A program made the translations under genes and the position numbers. The notes under the pieces are model-generated. The model ran no database searches. It saw nothing but the letters and a program-made list of their open reading frames with translations, and had not been told where the DNA came from. From contig CP115966.1 in assembly GCA_027941995.1 (NCBI GenBank), positions 2,046,001 through 2,110,000 on the forward strand: DNA of 64,000 bases, given 5' to 3'. Of the stretch, positions 56,699 through 64,000 are shown in pieces. How positions within the stretch are numbered: position 1 is the first letter of the stretch; every line of letters starts with the position of its first letter. This stretch comes from Erythrobacteraceae bacterium WH01K. Its GTDB lineage: Bacteria > Pseudomonadota > Alphaproteobacteria > Sphingomonadales > Sphingomonadaceae.

Positions 56699-57673
56699 AT
56701 GCGCGCCCTCGTCGTTTCGCACCTGTCGGACGACCTATCCGGCGTCAGCCTTACGGACCTTCCTCCACCTCTGCGCTCTGCGGACGAAGTGCTGGTGAAA
56801 GTGCGCGCGGCGTCGCTCAACTACCCGGACCTGCTGATGACGCGGGGCGCATACCAGTTCAAACCGGAACCGCCTTTCACGGCCGGAATGGAACTGGCAG
56901 GCGAAGTGCTCGAATCCGATCCTGGCTCGCGATTTGCCGTCGGCGACCGGGTGACAGGCGGCGCAAAAACGGGCGGGTTTGCCGAACTGGCGAGCGTTCC
57001 ACAGGAAAACCTGCGACGCATTCCGGACGAGGTCGGCCATGCCGAGGCGGCGGCGGCCGGTGCGGCCTATTCCACGGCATATACCGCACTGGTCGAGCTT
57101 GGCGGCCTGAGCGCAGGCCAGACCGTCCTGGTCCACGGCGCCAGCGGCGGCGTCGGTCTCGCCGCCTGCGACCTTGCGAAGGCGCTGGGCGCAACGGTGA
57201 TTGCAGCCACGCACACAGAGCAAAAGCGGGAAATCCTCGCCAAGATGGCATGCGTGGACCACGTGATCCTCAACACAGGCGGCTTCCGCACCGACATCGC
57301 CGACCTGACTGGCGGGCGGCTATGCGACCTTGTCGTCGATCCCGTGGGCGGTGACGTTTTCGACGAAAGCACACGCTGCGTCGCGTTCGGCGGTAAGCTG
57401 CTGGTGGTCGGTTTCGTCGCCGGGAGGATCCCCGAGATTGCCGTCAACATTCCCCTGATAAAGGGGTTTTCCGTCGTCGGCGTTCGCGCCGGGGAATATG
57501 CGCGCCGCTTCCCCGAACGCGGAGCGGCGATCCGCGATGCCCTGGATGCCCTGATGGTCCAGGGACGGATAAAGCCCCACATCGACCGCATCCTGCCACT
57601 GGATCGCTGGCGCGAAGCGTTCGGTGCCATGGAGGCAGGAGCGATTACCGGAAAGATCGTTCTCGAGCCCTGA
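56699..57673 (+). CDS. NADPH:quinone oxidoreductase-like (zinc-free MDR)
   Basis: A 324-residue medium-chain reductase. NYPDLLMTRGAYQFKPEPPF is the quinone reductase signature, VLVHGASGGVGLAACDLAKA the NADPH-binding site. No structural zinc Cys cluster. The likely role is quinone or enone reduction; no specific substrate. It follows gloB by 2 bases, likely coupled. Confidence 0.88.
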   Translation: MRALVVSHLSDDLSGVSLTDLPPPLRSADEVLVKVRAASLNYPDLLMTRGAYQFKPEPPFTAGMELAGEVLESDPGSRFAVGDRVTGGAKTGGFAELASVPQENLRRIPDEVGHAEAAAAGAAYSTAYTALVELGGLSAGQTVLVHGASGGVGLAACDLAKALGATVIAATHTEQKREILAKMACVDHVILNTGGFRTDIADLTGGRLCDLVVDPVGGDVFDESTRCVAFGGKLLVVGFVAGRIPEIAVNIPLIKGFSVVGVRAGEYARRFPERGAAIRDALDALMVQGRIKPHIDRILPLDRWREAFGAMEAGAITGKIVLEP

Positions 57674-57679
57674 TACGAA

Positions 57680-57705
57680 AAGGGCGGCCCGATCGGACCG
57701 CCCTT
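57680..57705. terminator. Bidirectional terminator after atpF
   Basis: Stem AAGGGCGG/CCGCCCTT with a ten-base, partly self-paired loop. On the minus strand it is followed by TTTTCG, ending the ATP synthase operon. Confidence 0.75.
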
Positions 57706-57726
57706 CGGAATTCGGGTTGTCGAGCT

Positions 57727-58260
57727 TTAGAGCCCGGCGATCAGCTCGTCGGCCAGTTTGCGATCGGCCTCGGCATCATGCTTCGCGGCGATCAGCTTCC
57801 GGCTGGCGGCAGCAGCGGCCGCAGCAGCACGATTGCGGACATCCTGCACCGCTTCACGCTCGGCCGCGGCAATGGTGTCCTCGGCCATGCGCTTGCGGCG
57901 CTCGACCAGCGTCTTGCTGTCGGCTTCGGCCTTTTCGAGAAGGGCATCGGCCTCACGCTGGGCGTTTTCCATCATCGCCTCGGCGTCCTTTTCGGCACCG
58001 GCGATCTTACGCGAGTATTCGTCGCGCAGGGCCTCGGCCTCGGCACGCAGGCTTTTCGCCTCTTCGAGCTGTTCCTTGATCGCGGCGATACGCGCGTCGA
58101 GGCCGCCGGTGATCAGACCCGGAACTTTCTTCCAGACCAGGACAGCGATCAGGACCAGCATCGAGATCGAGACGATCTGATAGGGCTCGAGGCCCCAGAG
58201 GCTCGGTCCGAGGGATTCGGGGACGTCGACCGTGGTGAAGACTTCGGGCGCGTTAGACAT
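57727..58260 (-). CDS. atpF: ATP synthase F0 subunit b
   Basis: A 177-residue stalk subunit. A single membrane helix near residues 28-45 (YQIVSISMLVLIAVLVWKKV) is followed by a long charged helix (coiled coil). It overlaps the b' gene by 8 bases and is last in the F0 operon. Confidence 0.93.
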   Translation of the reverse strand: MSNAPEVFTTVDVPESLGPSLWGLEPYQIVSISMLVLIAVLVWKKVPGLITGGLDARIAAIKEQLEEAKSLRAEAEALRDEYSRKIAGAEKDAEAMMENAQREADALLEKAEADSKTLVERRKRMAEDTIAAAEREAVQDVRNRAAAAAAAASRKLIAAKHDAEADRKLADELIAGL

Positions 58261-58747
58261 GGGCCATGGCCTCCTTCACAGCTTTGGTCGCGGTAGGCTT
58301 GGTCACCTTCACGCCGGCAAGACGCATCGTGATATCCTGTGCAGCCTCGGCAGCGACACCCTCGATTTCCGCCAAAGCGCTTTCCCGTGACGCGGCAATG
58401 CGCGTCTCGGCTTCGGCAAGCTTGGTATCGAGACGCTTCTGCGCCGCAGCAATTTTCTTTTCCGACTTCGCGGCAGCATCGGCCTTTGCCGCAGCAACCA
58501 GTGCCTGCGCCTTGTCGCGGTTTTCGTTCTCGCGGATGCGCCAGGCTTCCTCTTCCTCGTCCGCGCGGTCCCTTGCTGCCTGCGCAGCGGCAAGGTCGTC
58601 GGCGATCTGCTTGTCGCGATCACCCACGGTGGCCATCACGCGCGGGACCATGCCCCGCCCGACGACGAAGAATACGAGGCCGAAGAAAACCAGCAGCCAG
58701 AAAATCTGGCTGGAATATGTTTCGGCGACCTGGGCTATCTGGGGCAT
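58253..58747 (-). CDS. ATP synthase F0 subunit b'
   Basis: A 164-residue second stalk subunit, as in photosynthetic and many alphaproteobacteria where a b/b' heterodimer replaces a b homodimer. It has a membrane helix (SQIFWLLVFFGLVFFVVG) and a charged helical arm. It sits between atpE and atpF. Confidence 0.93.
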   Translation of the reverse strand: MPQIAQVAETYSSQIFWLLVFFGLVFFVVGRGMVPRVMATVGDRDKQIADDLAAAQAARDRADEEEEAWRIRENENRDKAQALVAAAKADAAAKSEKKIAAAQKRLDTKLAEAETRIAASRESALAEIEGVAAEAAQDITMRLAGVKVTKPTATKAVKEAMAHV

Positions 58748-58839
58748 TGCATGCGTCCTGCGTTACGGCAGTCGGGAACAGGCTGGCGACGCGGGCCGGA
58801 CAAAAGCCCGGCCCGCCTCACCAAATTCAATCTCGTCGA

Positions 58840-59067
58840 TCAGGCGACGAAGATCAGGATCATGGCCACGACGAACGACAGCAGGCCGAGAAGCTCTGCT
58901 GCGGCGAAGCCGATGAACAGGCGGCCCTGCTGGCCGTCGGCAGCACCCGGATTGCGCAGCGCGCCTTCGAGGTACTTTGCGAACACGTTGCCCACACCCA
59001 GTGCGGCGAGACCGGCACCTACAGCGGCGAGACCGGCTCCGAGCAGCTTTGCAGCTTCAGCTTCCAT
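58840..59067 (-). CDS. atpE: ATP synthase F0 subunit c
   Basis: A 75-residue two-helix hairpin that forms the proton-carrying ring. The essential carboxylate is Glu58 in GFAAAELLGLLSF, and the polar loop contains RNPGA. Proton-type, without the extra ligands of sodium rings. Confidence 0.96.
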   Translation of the reverse strand: MEAEAAKLLGAGLAAVGAGLAALGVGNVFAKYLEGALRNPGAADGQQGRLFIGFAAAELLGLLSFVVAMILIFVA

Positions 59068-59103
59068 TTCAAACTCCTTTGGAAAAACGTATTGAATTGA
59101 CGA

Positions 59104-59892
59104 TTAGTGAAGGTTCTCTGCGTCGTTGATATACAGCGACGTCAGAAGAGCAAAAACATAGGCCTGGATACCGGCGACCAGGATTTCCAGCGCGCTGATG
59201 CCGATCATCAGGATGAAGCTGGGCGCACCGACCAGAAGGCCGATACCCGCACCCGCGTTCACACCGTCGATAACGAAGCCCGACAGAACCTTGAGAAGGA
59301 CGTGTCCGGCCATCATGGCAACGAACAGACGCAGTGCCAGGCTGAAGGGGCGAACGAGGAAGGAGATCAGCTCGATCGGGAACAGGATCGGGATCATCGG
59401 CAGCGGCGTGCCGTGCGGCACGAACAGGCTGAAGAAGTGCAGGCCGTGCTTCCAGAAACCGACGATCAGGACGATGGCGAAGCTGATGACGGCCAGGACA
59501 CCGGTAACGGTGAAATGACTGGTGAAGGTGAACGGATGGATGCCGACCACGCCCAGCGGCAGCAGGCCGAGCAGGTTCGCGAACAGGATGAACATGAAAA
59601 GCGAGAATACGTAAGGGACGTATTTCTTGCCTTCCTTGCCGATATTGGCCTGGACCATGTCGTCGATGAAGCCGGTGAAGCTCTCGACCATGACCTGCCA
59701 GCGGCCGGGCACGATCTCGCGCTTCATGCCGCCCCACACGAACACGACCAGCACGATCGTGGTGGTCATCATCCACATCGAACTGTTGGTAAAAGCGATG
59801 TTGAAACCGGCAATTTCCCAGTTCTCCGAACCGAGAATCGGTTCGATGTGGAACTGGTGCATCGGGTCGACTTTGCCCTCTTCGGCGGCCAC
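59104..59892 (-). CDS. atpB: ATP synthase F0 subunit a
   Basis: A 262-residue membrane subunit with about five to six helices. The essential Arg is in LALRLFVAMMAGH. VESFTGFIDDMVQANIGKE and HFTVTGVLAVISFAIVL are also typical. It follows atpI and precedes atpE on the same strand. Confidence 0.95.
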   Translation of the reverse strand: MAAEEGKVDPMHQFHIEPILGSENWEIAGFNIAFTNSSMWMMTTTIVLVVFVWGGMKREIVPGRWQVMVESFTGFIDDMVQANIGKEGKKYVPYVFSLFMFILFANLLGLLPLGVVGIHPFTFTSHFTVTGVLAVISFAIVLIVGFWKHGLHFFSLFVPHGTPLPMIPILFPIELISFLVRPFSLALRLFVAMMAGHVLLKVLSGFVIDGVNAGAGIGLLVGAPSFILMIGISALEILVAGIQAYVFALLTSLYINDAENLH

Positions 59893-59950
59893 GATAATTC
59901 CCTGTGCGTTTGCGCCAGATGGCGCGTTCGGTTTCCGTCCGGCGCGTCGG

Positions 59951-60286
59951 TCAGTCGCCGTCCGGCGGACTGTCCGACGAAGTGTTCGCCGTCCTGATGA
60001 TGTTCCTGAAGGCCACGACTATCCCGAGGAACAGACCGACCAACAGACCCCAGGGCGAGGTATCGAACAGCGAGTCAAACGCGAACCCGATTACCAGACC
60101 GCCGAGAATCCCGCCAAGCAGGTCCGCCAGCACGCGGTTGCCGCTGCGATAATTCGCATCGGCCCCGCTTGCCTTGGGACGGTTGCGTTCACTTTCACGC
60201 TCGGATGCGGCCTTCAGCCGCCGTTCGAGCGCGTCGATTCGCGCATCCTCGGCAATGGGTTCCCGTGCGGACTTGTCATCGCTCAT
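59951..60286 (-). CDS. atpI: AtpZ/AtpI family F0 accessory protein
   Basis: A 111-residue protein. The N-terminal half is charged and helical, followed by two hydrophobic helices (GGILGGLVIGFAFDSLF and GLLVGLFLGIVVAFRNI) typical of AtpI/AtpZ. It assists c-ring assembly in relatives. AGGAG lies 6 bases before the ATG at 60286. First gene of the F0 operon. Confidence 0.87.
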   Translation of the reverse strand: MSDDKSAREPIAEDARIDALERRLKAASERESERNRPKASGADANYRSGNRVLADLLGGILGGLVIGFAFDSLFDTSPWGLLVGLFLGIVVAFRNIIRTANTSSDSPPDGD

Positions 60287-60346
60287 GCCTTGCTCCTGTC
60301 GGGGAATGCGCGGCACGGGCAAGACCTGCCCGCCGAGGGCGCGCTC

Positions 60347-60375
60347 CCCTTAGGTGGGGGGCGTTGGCAAGTCAA
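60347..60375 (-). promoter_or_regulatory. Probable atp operon promoter
   Basis: On the minus strand -35 TTGACT (60375-60370), 17-base spacer, -10 TAAGGG (60352-60347), about 60 bases before atpI. Confidence 0.55.
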
Positions 60376-60450
60376 CCGATGCAAGCCCGGGATTGAGTCA
60401 TCGAACGAAGCGAGCGGTCACTGCGCGCGACTGGCGTTCCGCACTGGGTT

Positions 60451-60846
60451 TCAGGGACAGCGGGGGTCGCGCCGAGGTGCCGCGCCGGTGCGGGTTTCCC
60501 ACGTTCCGCCGGGTGCCTCGTATTTCTCGCCCGGCTGTGTGCGGTTGATCAGCACGCAGCCCTGCGTGAAAGCGTATTCCTCGATCGTGGCAGCCTGCGC
60601 CTGCGCACGCTGGGTATAATTCGCGCGGCGTTTGATATTGAGGTCGGCGACCAGCTTGCGGATCTCCGCGCTCTGGTTCCCGACGACGCCAAGATAGCCG
60701 TCCATCTTTTCACCGACCGCCCCATTGGCGCGCGCCGCGGCATAGGCCGGGTCCCGCTGCGCCAATGCAGCGGAGGGCATGACCAGGGCCGCTGTCGCCA
60801 ATCCGGCGAGCGCCGTCCCGAACATCGTGTTTGCCTGTTTCAGCAT
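60451..60846 (-). CDS. ydbL: YdbL-like (DUF1318) periplasmic protein
   Basis: A 131-residue protein with a signal peptide (GTALAGLATAALVMPSAALA). The mature part has ARANGAVGEKMDGYLGVV and IKRRANYTQRAQAQ, which match the DUF1318 family. Start at 60846 with GGAAGGAT about 5-8 bases upstream; an ATG two codons earlier is an alternative. It follows ynbE by 22 bases. In E. coli, YdbL is reported to modulate YdbH-YnbE. Confidence 0.87.
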   Translation of the reverse strand: MLKQANTMFGTALAGLATAALVMPSAALAQRDPAYAAARANGAVGEKMDGYLGVVGNQSAEIRKLVADLNIKRRANYTQRAQAQAATIEEYAFTQGCVLINRTQPGEKYEAPGGTWETRTGAAPRRDPRCP

Positions 60847-60868
60847 CTTCATATCCTTCCACCCGCAA

Positions 60869-61090
60869 TCAGAAGATATCGGGATTTTCATCGATATTTT
60901 CGCGAACATCGTCCGCCAGCCTGTAAATCACTTCCTGACGGATATTGATATTCAGTTCGATCACGATCGGTTCCGCAGGCGCATTGACCTGTATGCATCC
61001 GCCGAGAGCCAGCGAAGCTGCCATCACCAACGCCGCCGACCATCCATATTCACCGCGACGCACTTTCGCCCCACCCTGGCTCACATGCAT
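60869..61090 (-). CDS. ynbE: YnbE-like lipoprotein
   Basis: A 73-residue or shorter lipoprotein with lipobox LGGC. The mature region has VNAPAEPIVIELNINIRQEV, which matches the YnbE family. Start is uncertain; the ATG at 61090 and a GTG at 61084 are candidates. In E. coli, YnbE is an outer membrane partner of YdbH in bridging the envelope. Confidence 0.85.
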   Translation of the reverse strand: MHVSQGGAKVRRGEYGWSAALVMAASLALGGCIQVNAPAEPIVIELNINIRQEVIYRLADDVRENIDENPDIF

Positions 61091-61149
61091 TTCCCTTACG
61101 TTGCAGGAAACCTTCGCGAACCGGCCGCAGCATGTCAATTTATCCACTT

Positions 61150-64000
61150 TCATCGCATAATCTCGCTGTCCGGGGTCTGAACGGTGTCGTCGGGCCGAAT
61201 GGCCTCGTCTGGCATCAGAAGATCGTCCGGCGGTCGTGCCGGCGCGTCCTCATCCGACACGGACGGACGCAGGCGACCACCAGCATCGTCGACAAGGCCG
61301 ATTTCGCGCGGGTCGCGAACATAGGCCGGATCGTAGATCGACCTGATATTCGTGAGCAGCTGATAGAACGGCGCCCTGATATTCACGTTGAACCGGATCG
61401 GCAGGCTGGCCAGGCGCCGGGTCACGAAGTTCCGTTTCGCACCCTCCCCCTGCGTCACCCCGTCGAACCGGACCCTTGTCAGGATTTCGCCGGTCAGTGG
61501 CCCGTCGATACCGACGACCATCTGCTCGTATTTGAGAGAACGAAGCGCATCGAAAGCAAAGTTCGCGATCGGCGAAAGGTCTTCATAGGTCAGTTCGCCC
61601 ACATAGGAGAAATTGCCGCCCGGCGCGCGCGCAGCCAGCTGTCCGTTCTCGATCCGCCCATTGCCGATCTCGTCGAAGACAAGCTGCATCCGGCCATCGA
61701 ACGTGCCGTCGGCAGAAAAATTCGCAAGCTCGAGACGTTCGAGCAATTGCGACGCCTCCAGCCCGTTGATCGTGAAAATATACTCGCGGACTTCGCTTGC
61801 ACCGATGCGGATCGCCACCGGCTGCATCTCGAGCGTGCCGCCGAGGAAGGGCCAGCTTCCCCCCTGCACGTCGAGATATTCGCCACCGGTCAGTGCAAAC
61901 TGCACCGTCCCGTCGAAAACCTCGATACCGGGATTGAGCGAACGAACGCTCAGGCGCTGTTCCGGCGCGGTCGTCAGGCCCAGCAGGTCGTCGAAGACGA
62001 TCGTTCCGCTGACGCCTTCCACCGGCCCGAAGGCGGCGGCGAGGTCCAGATCGTTCGACGAGAAAGAGCCGGTGCTGGTCACAACGTCGGCGTTCCAGTC
62101 GATCCGGCCGTTCCCCGTCACCCTTCCATCGACATTCGCGACGACACCCAGGGCGAGATCGGTCAGGTCGGTCGGCTGCAGACCGCTGCCGAATGTGATG
62201 CCCGAAACGTCGAGATCGGCAAATCCGGTCCCCCCTGCCAGGTCGTGCCGTATTCGGGTCGCCATGATCTCCGCTTCGTTGACGGGGGTGCGCAGGATCG
62301 CATCGGCCAGGATGACGCCGTCGGCCAGGGTGAGTGACGCACCTTGCGCAACCAGTGGCTCGAATCGCTCCTTTTCCTCGCGATCCTCGAGCATGAAGGC
62401 GCCATCGCCCACCGACAGCACGTTACCTTGATATTTCCAGTTGCCGCTGGCCGACAGGATGTCGAGCGGGACGGACGCCAGCAATATGTCCGCGCCCTCG
62501 AACCGTCCGGAAAGGCGCGAACCCAACTGGCCGGTGAAGTCGCTCACGGCGAAATTCACCCCCGATTCGCGCGGGCCGAGTTGCACGTTCAGCGCTTTCG
62601 CGGTCAGCGTGCCCGGCCAGGCAAATCCCACCGGGCCGCTTGCTATGCGAAGCTGCGTTCCCCCGAACGTGCCGGCGAGATCGAGAGCGCTGGTCCCTGC
62701 CGCGATGCGAAGCTTGGCCGCCCCGGCCTGCAGCACATGTTTTCCGGGCACCGGACACAGGTCGAGAGCCTGTCGGCCGAGTTCCAGATTGGCGTAGACG
62801 AGGCGGTCGAACCGCGCCTGGAAACATCGGTCCCACAAGGACAGCCCGCGCCCGGCATTCCACTGTCCGTTCACCGGCAGCACGAGGGAAGAGATTCGCC
62901 CGCCGGGCAAGACCCCGCTGGCGAGCACGCGGCCATCGAATGCGAGCGACCCGTCGGCAGACTGGCGCAACGTCATCGCCGGTATGGCGAGCCGATTTGC
63001 GCCTGCCCCGTATTCCGCCATCGCGATGGTCAGTGCCAATTGTCCGTTCCCGGCCTGCTCCATGCGCCCTTCGATCCGCGGCAAGTTCGGGCCACCGGTT
63101 GCGAAATTGCCGGAAATACGGGGGATCGCGGAAGCGAAGGAGGCACTGCCGCGCGATATGGACGCCAGGACATTGCCGGACTTGCCCGTCAGCACTGCGC
63201 GGGGCACCGTGAGCAGGGCCGGCCCGCCATCCGCGCGATAACGTGCCGTTGCGCGCAATTGCGAACCGGGAAGCTGGTCCCGCAGTGCGTTTGAGAGCCG
63301 CGCAACGAGTGGCGCCAGCAACGTGCCAGACACCCCGGCCTCGACCTCGTCGAATTGCCCATCGAAATCATTGCCGAGGGCGAGCCCCTCCGCCGTCCCG
63401 TCGATCGCCACATCCCAGCCGGAGAGTTCCTGCCCCGAACGGAAGCTGCCATCGGCCACCAAACGCCTTGCATTCGTAGTGGCAGCAAGAATGTCTCGCG
63501 ACTGGATTTCGTATCTTCCGACGAGCCGATTCCCGGCGAGTTCCGCGCGGCCCGACAGATCGGTAAGTCCAGCCGCGAAACTGCCCGCGGACAATTCACC
63601 GATGCGCCCTTCGAACGTCGCTGCGAGACTCGAAAATTCGTCCCTCGCAGTAATCACGACCGGCATGTTCACTTCGGCCAGCCGCGTGTCGCCTCCATTG
63701 CACCGCGCGCTATCGAGCCGCAGCGGGCCGCTGATGCGGGGATCGCCATCTATCAGTGTCAGGCGCCCGTAAATCGTGGCGGCGTCGACTGTACAATCGC
63801 CCGACACCAGGCGGGGTGCATTCGCGGCGAGCATTCCGGAAAAAGTGTCCGACAGGCGGCCTTCGCCCTCTGCCTTCACCCCGATCGGCCCCCAGGGTGT
63901 GTCGATGCGGGCACGTCCGTCGATAATCGCGATATCGAGATCGGGCAGACCGCCTTCTTCGTCCCGATCGCCGAACAACACCGCATCGAGCGATCCGAAA
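61150..64000 (-). CDS. ydbH: YdbH-like AsmA-superfamily intermembrane lipid transport protein, N-terminus off window
   Basis: The frame is open to the right edge, giving at least 950 residues; the N-terminal membrane anchor lies beyond. The long, beta-rich protein, of low complexity and with repeated short strands, is typical of AsmA-like bridge proteins. Near the C-terminus YIFTINGLEASQLLERLELA and NFSYVGELTYEDLSPIANFA match the YdbH (DUF2125-like/DctA-YdbH) end. In E. coli YhdP, TamB and YdbH share phospholipid transport to the outer membrane, and YdbH acts with YnbE. The tandem ynbE and ydbL genes support the call. Confidence 0.87.
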   Translation of the reverse strand, partial: FGSLDAVLFGDRDEEGGLPDLDIAIIDGRARIDTPWGPIGVKAEGEGRLSDTFSGMLAANAPRLVSGDCTVDAATIYGRLTLIDGDPRISGPLRLDSARCNGGDTRLAEVNMPVVITARDEFSSLAATFEGRIGELSAGSFAAGLTDLSGRAELAGNRLVGRYEIQSRDILAATTNARRLVADGSFRSGQELSGWDVAIDGTAEGLALGNDFDGQFDEVEAGVSGTLLAPLVARLSNALRDQLPGSQLRATARYRADGGPALLTVPRAVLTGKSGNVLASISRGSASFASAIPRISGNFATGGPNLPRIEGRMEQAGNGQLALTIAMAEYGAGANRLAIPAMTLRQSADGSLAFDGRVLASGVLPGGRISSLVLPVNGQWNAGRGLSLWDRCFQARFDRLVYANLELGRQALDLCPVPGKHVLQAGAAKLRIAAGTSALDLAGTFGGTQLRIASGPVGFAWPGTLTAKALNVQLGPRESGVNFAVSDFTGQLGSRLSGRFEGADILLASVPLDILSASGNWKYQGNVLSVGDGAFMLEDREEKERFEPLVAQGASLTLADGVILADAILRTPVNEAEIMATRIRHDLAGGTGFADLDVSGITFGSGLQPTDLTDLALGVVANVDGRVTGNGRIDWNADVVTSTGSFSSNDLDLAAAFGPVEGVSGTIVFDDLLGLTTAPEQRLSVRSLNPGIEVFDGTVQFALTGGEYLDVQGGSWPFLGGTLEMQPVAIRIGASEVREYIFTINGLEASQLLERLELANFSADGTFDGRMQLVFDEIGNGRIENGQLAARAPGGNFSYVGELTYEDLSPIANFAFDALRSLKYEQMVVGIDGPLTGEILTRVRFDGVTQGEGAKRNFVTRRLASLPIRFNVNIRAPFYQLLTNIRSIYDPAYVRDPREIGLVDDAGGRLRPSVSDEDAPARPPDDLLMPDEAIRPDDTVQTPDSEIMR

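Overview
The window is high-GC bacterial chromosome with dense gene packing, many 4-nt gene overlaps (ATGA/GTGA) and many GTG or TTG starts. The gene set points to an alphaproteobacterium of the order Sphingomonadales, probably Erythrobacteraceae: paired b and b' ATP synthase subunits, a FYDLN-acid protein, a class-II-like EPSP synthase, extended L9 and S16 proteins, and a PHA synthase/depolymerase pair. This placement is inferred from gene content and protein sequence; no database search was possible.

Layout. 1-8.1 kb: end of a thioesterase/BAAT-like hydrolase, recN, nhaA (with a possible coupled small ORF), bamD, then proline biosynthesis with proB divergent from proC-proA. proC appears to start at a rare ATT codon. 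8.1-8.9 kb: an orphan HTH (terminase-small-subunit-like) gene. 8.9-11.9 kb: a clearly AT-richer three-gene island, sce7726-like PD-(D/E)XK protein, sce7725-like protein, and a zinc-ribbon/HEPN-associated RES-domain protein (putative NAD+ phosphorylase). It looks like a horizontally acquired conflict or defence operon and is the best candidate for an undescribed system. 11.9-18.9 kb: lepA and two tandem paralogous PAS-GGDEF-EAL-PilZ proteins. 19-26.3 kb: ferredoxin-NADP reductase-like enzyme, PHA synthase and depolymerase, epoxide-hydrolase-like protein, DUF2855 protein, dnaN. 26.5-32.2 kb: fabD-fabG, LD-carboxypeptidase divergent from a MurC/Mpl-like ligase, a GST and a DUF808 membrane protein.

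32.4-44.4 kb: the S6-S18-L9 ribosomal operon, AMP nucleosidase, a SIMPL protein, a cluster of M2 peptidase, YncE-like lipoprotein, RimB-like protease and RimK (S6 modification), a four-gene overlapping operon (DsbA/HCCA isomerase, GFA, hydrolase, membrane protein), a lipoprotein and asd. 44.5-50.4 kb: an alpha/beta hydrolase, then the ffh-rpsP-rimM-trmD-rplS series, interrupted by a thioredoxin-reductase-like gene on the opposite strand, and tRNA-Ala(GGC). 50.5-55.9 kb: FYDLN protein, aroA, two small membrane proteins, cmk, rpsA. 55.9-64 kb: gloB, a quinone oxidoreductase, the F0 ATP synthase operon (atpI-B-E-F'-F), and ydbH-ynbE-ydbL (envelope lipid transport), with ydbH running off the right edge.

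Most of the window is core housekeeping: translation, fatty acid, proline and aromatic synthesis, peptidoglycan recycling, energy. The accessory content is the 8.9-11.9 kb island. Several promoters share a TTGnnn-N16/17-TAAGGG form. No rRNA, CRISPR array, IS element or prophage was seen.
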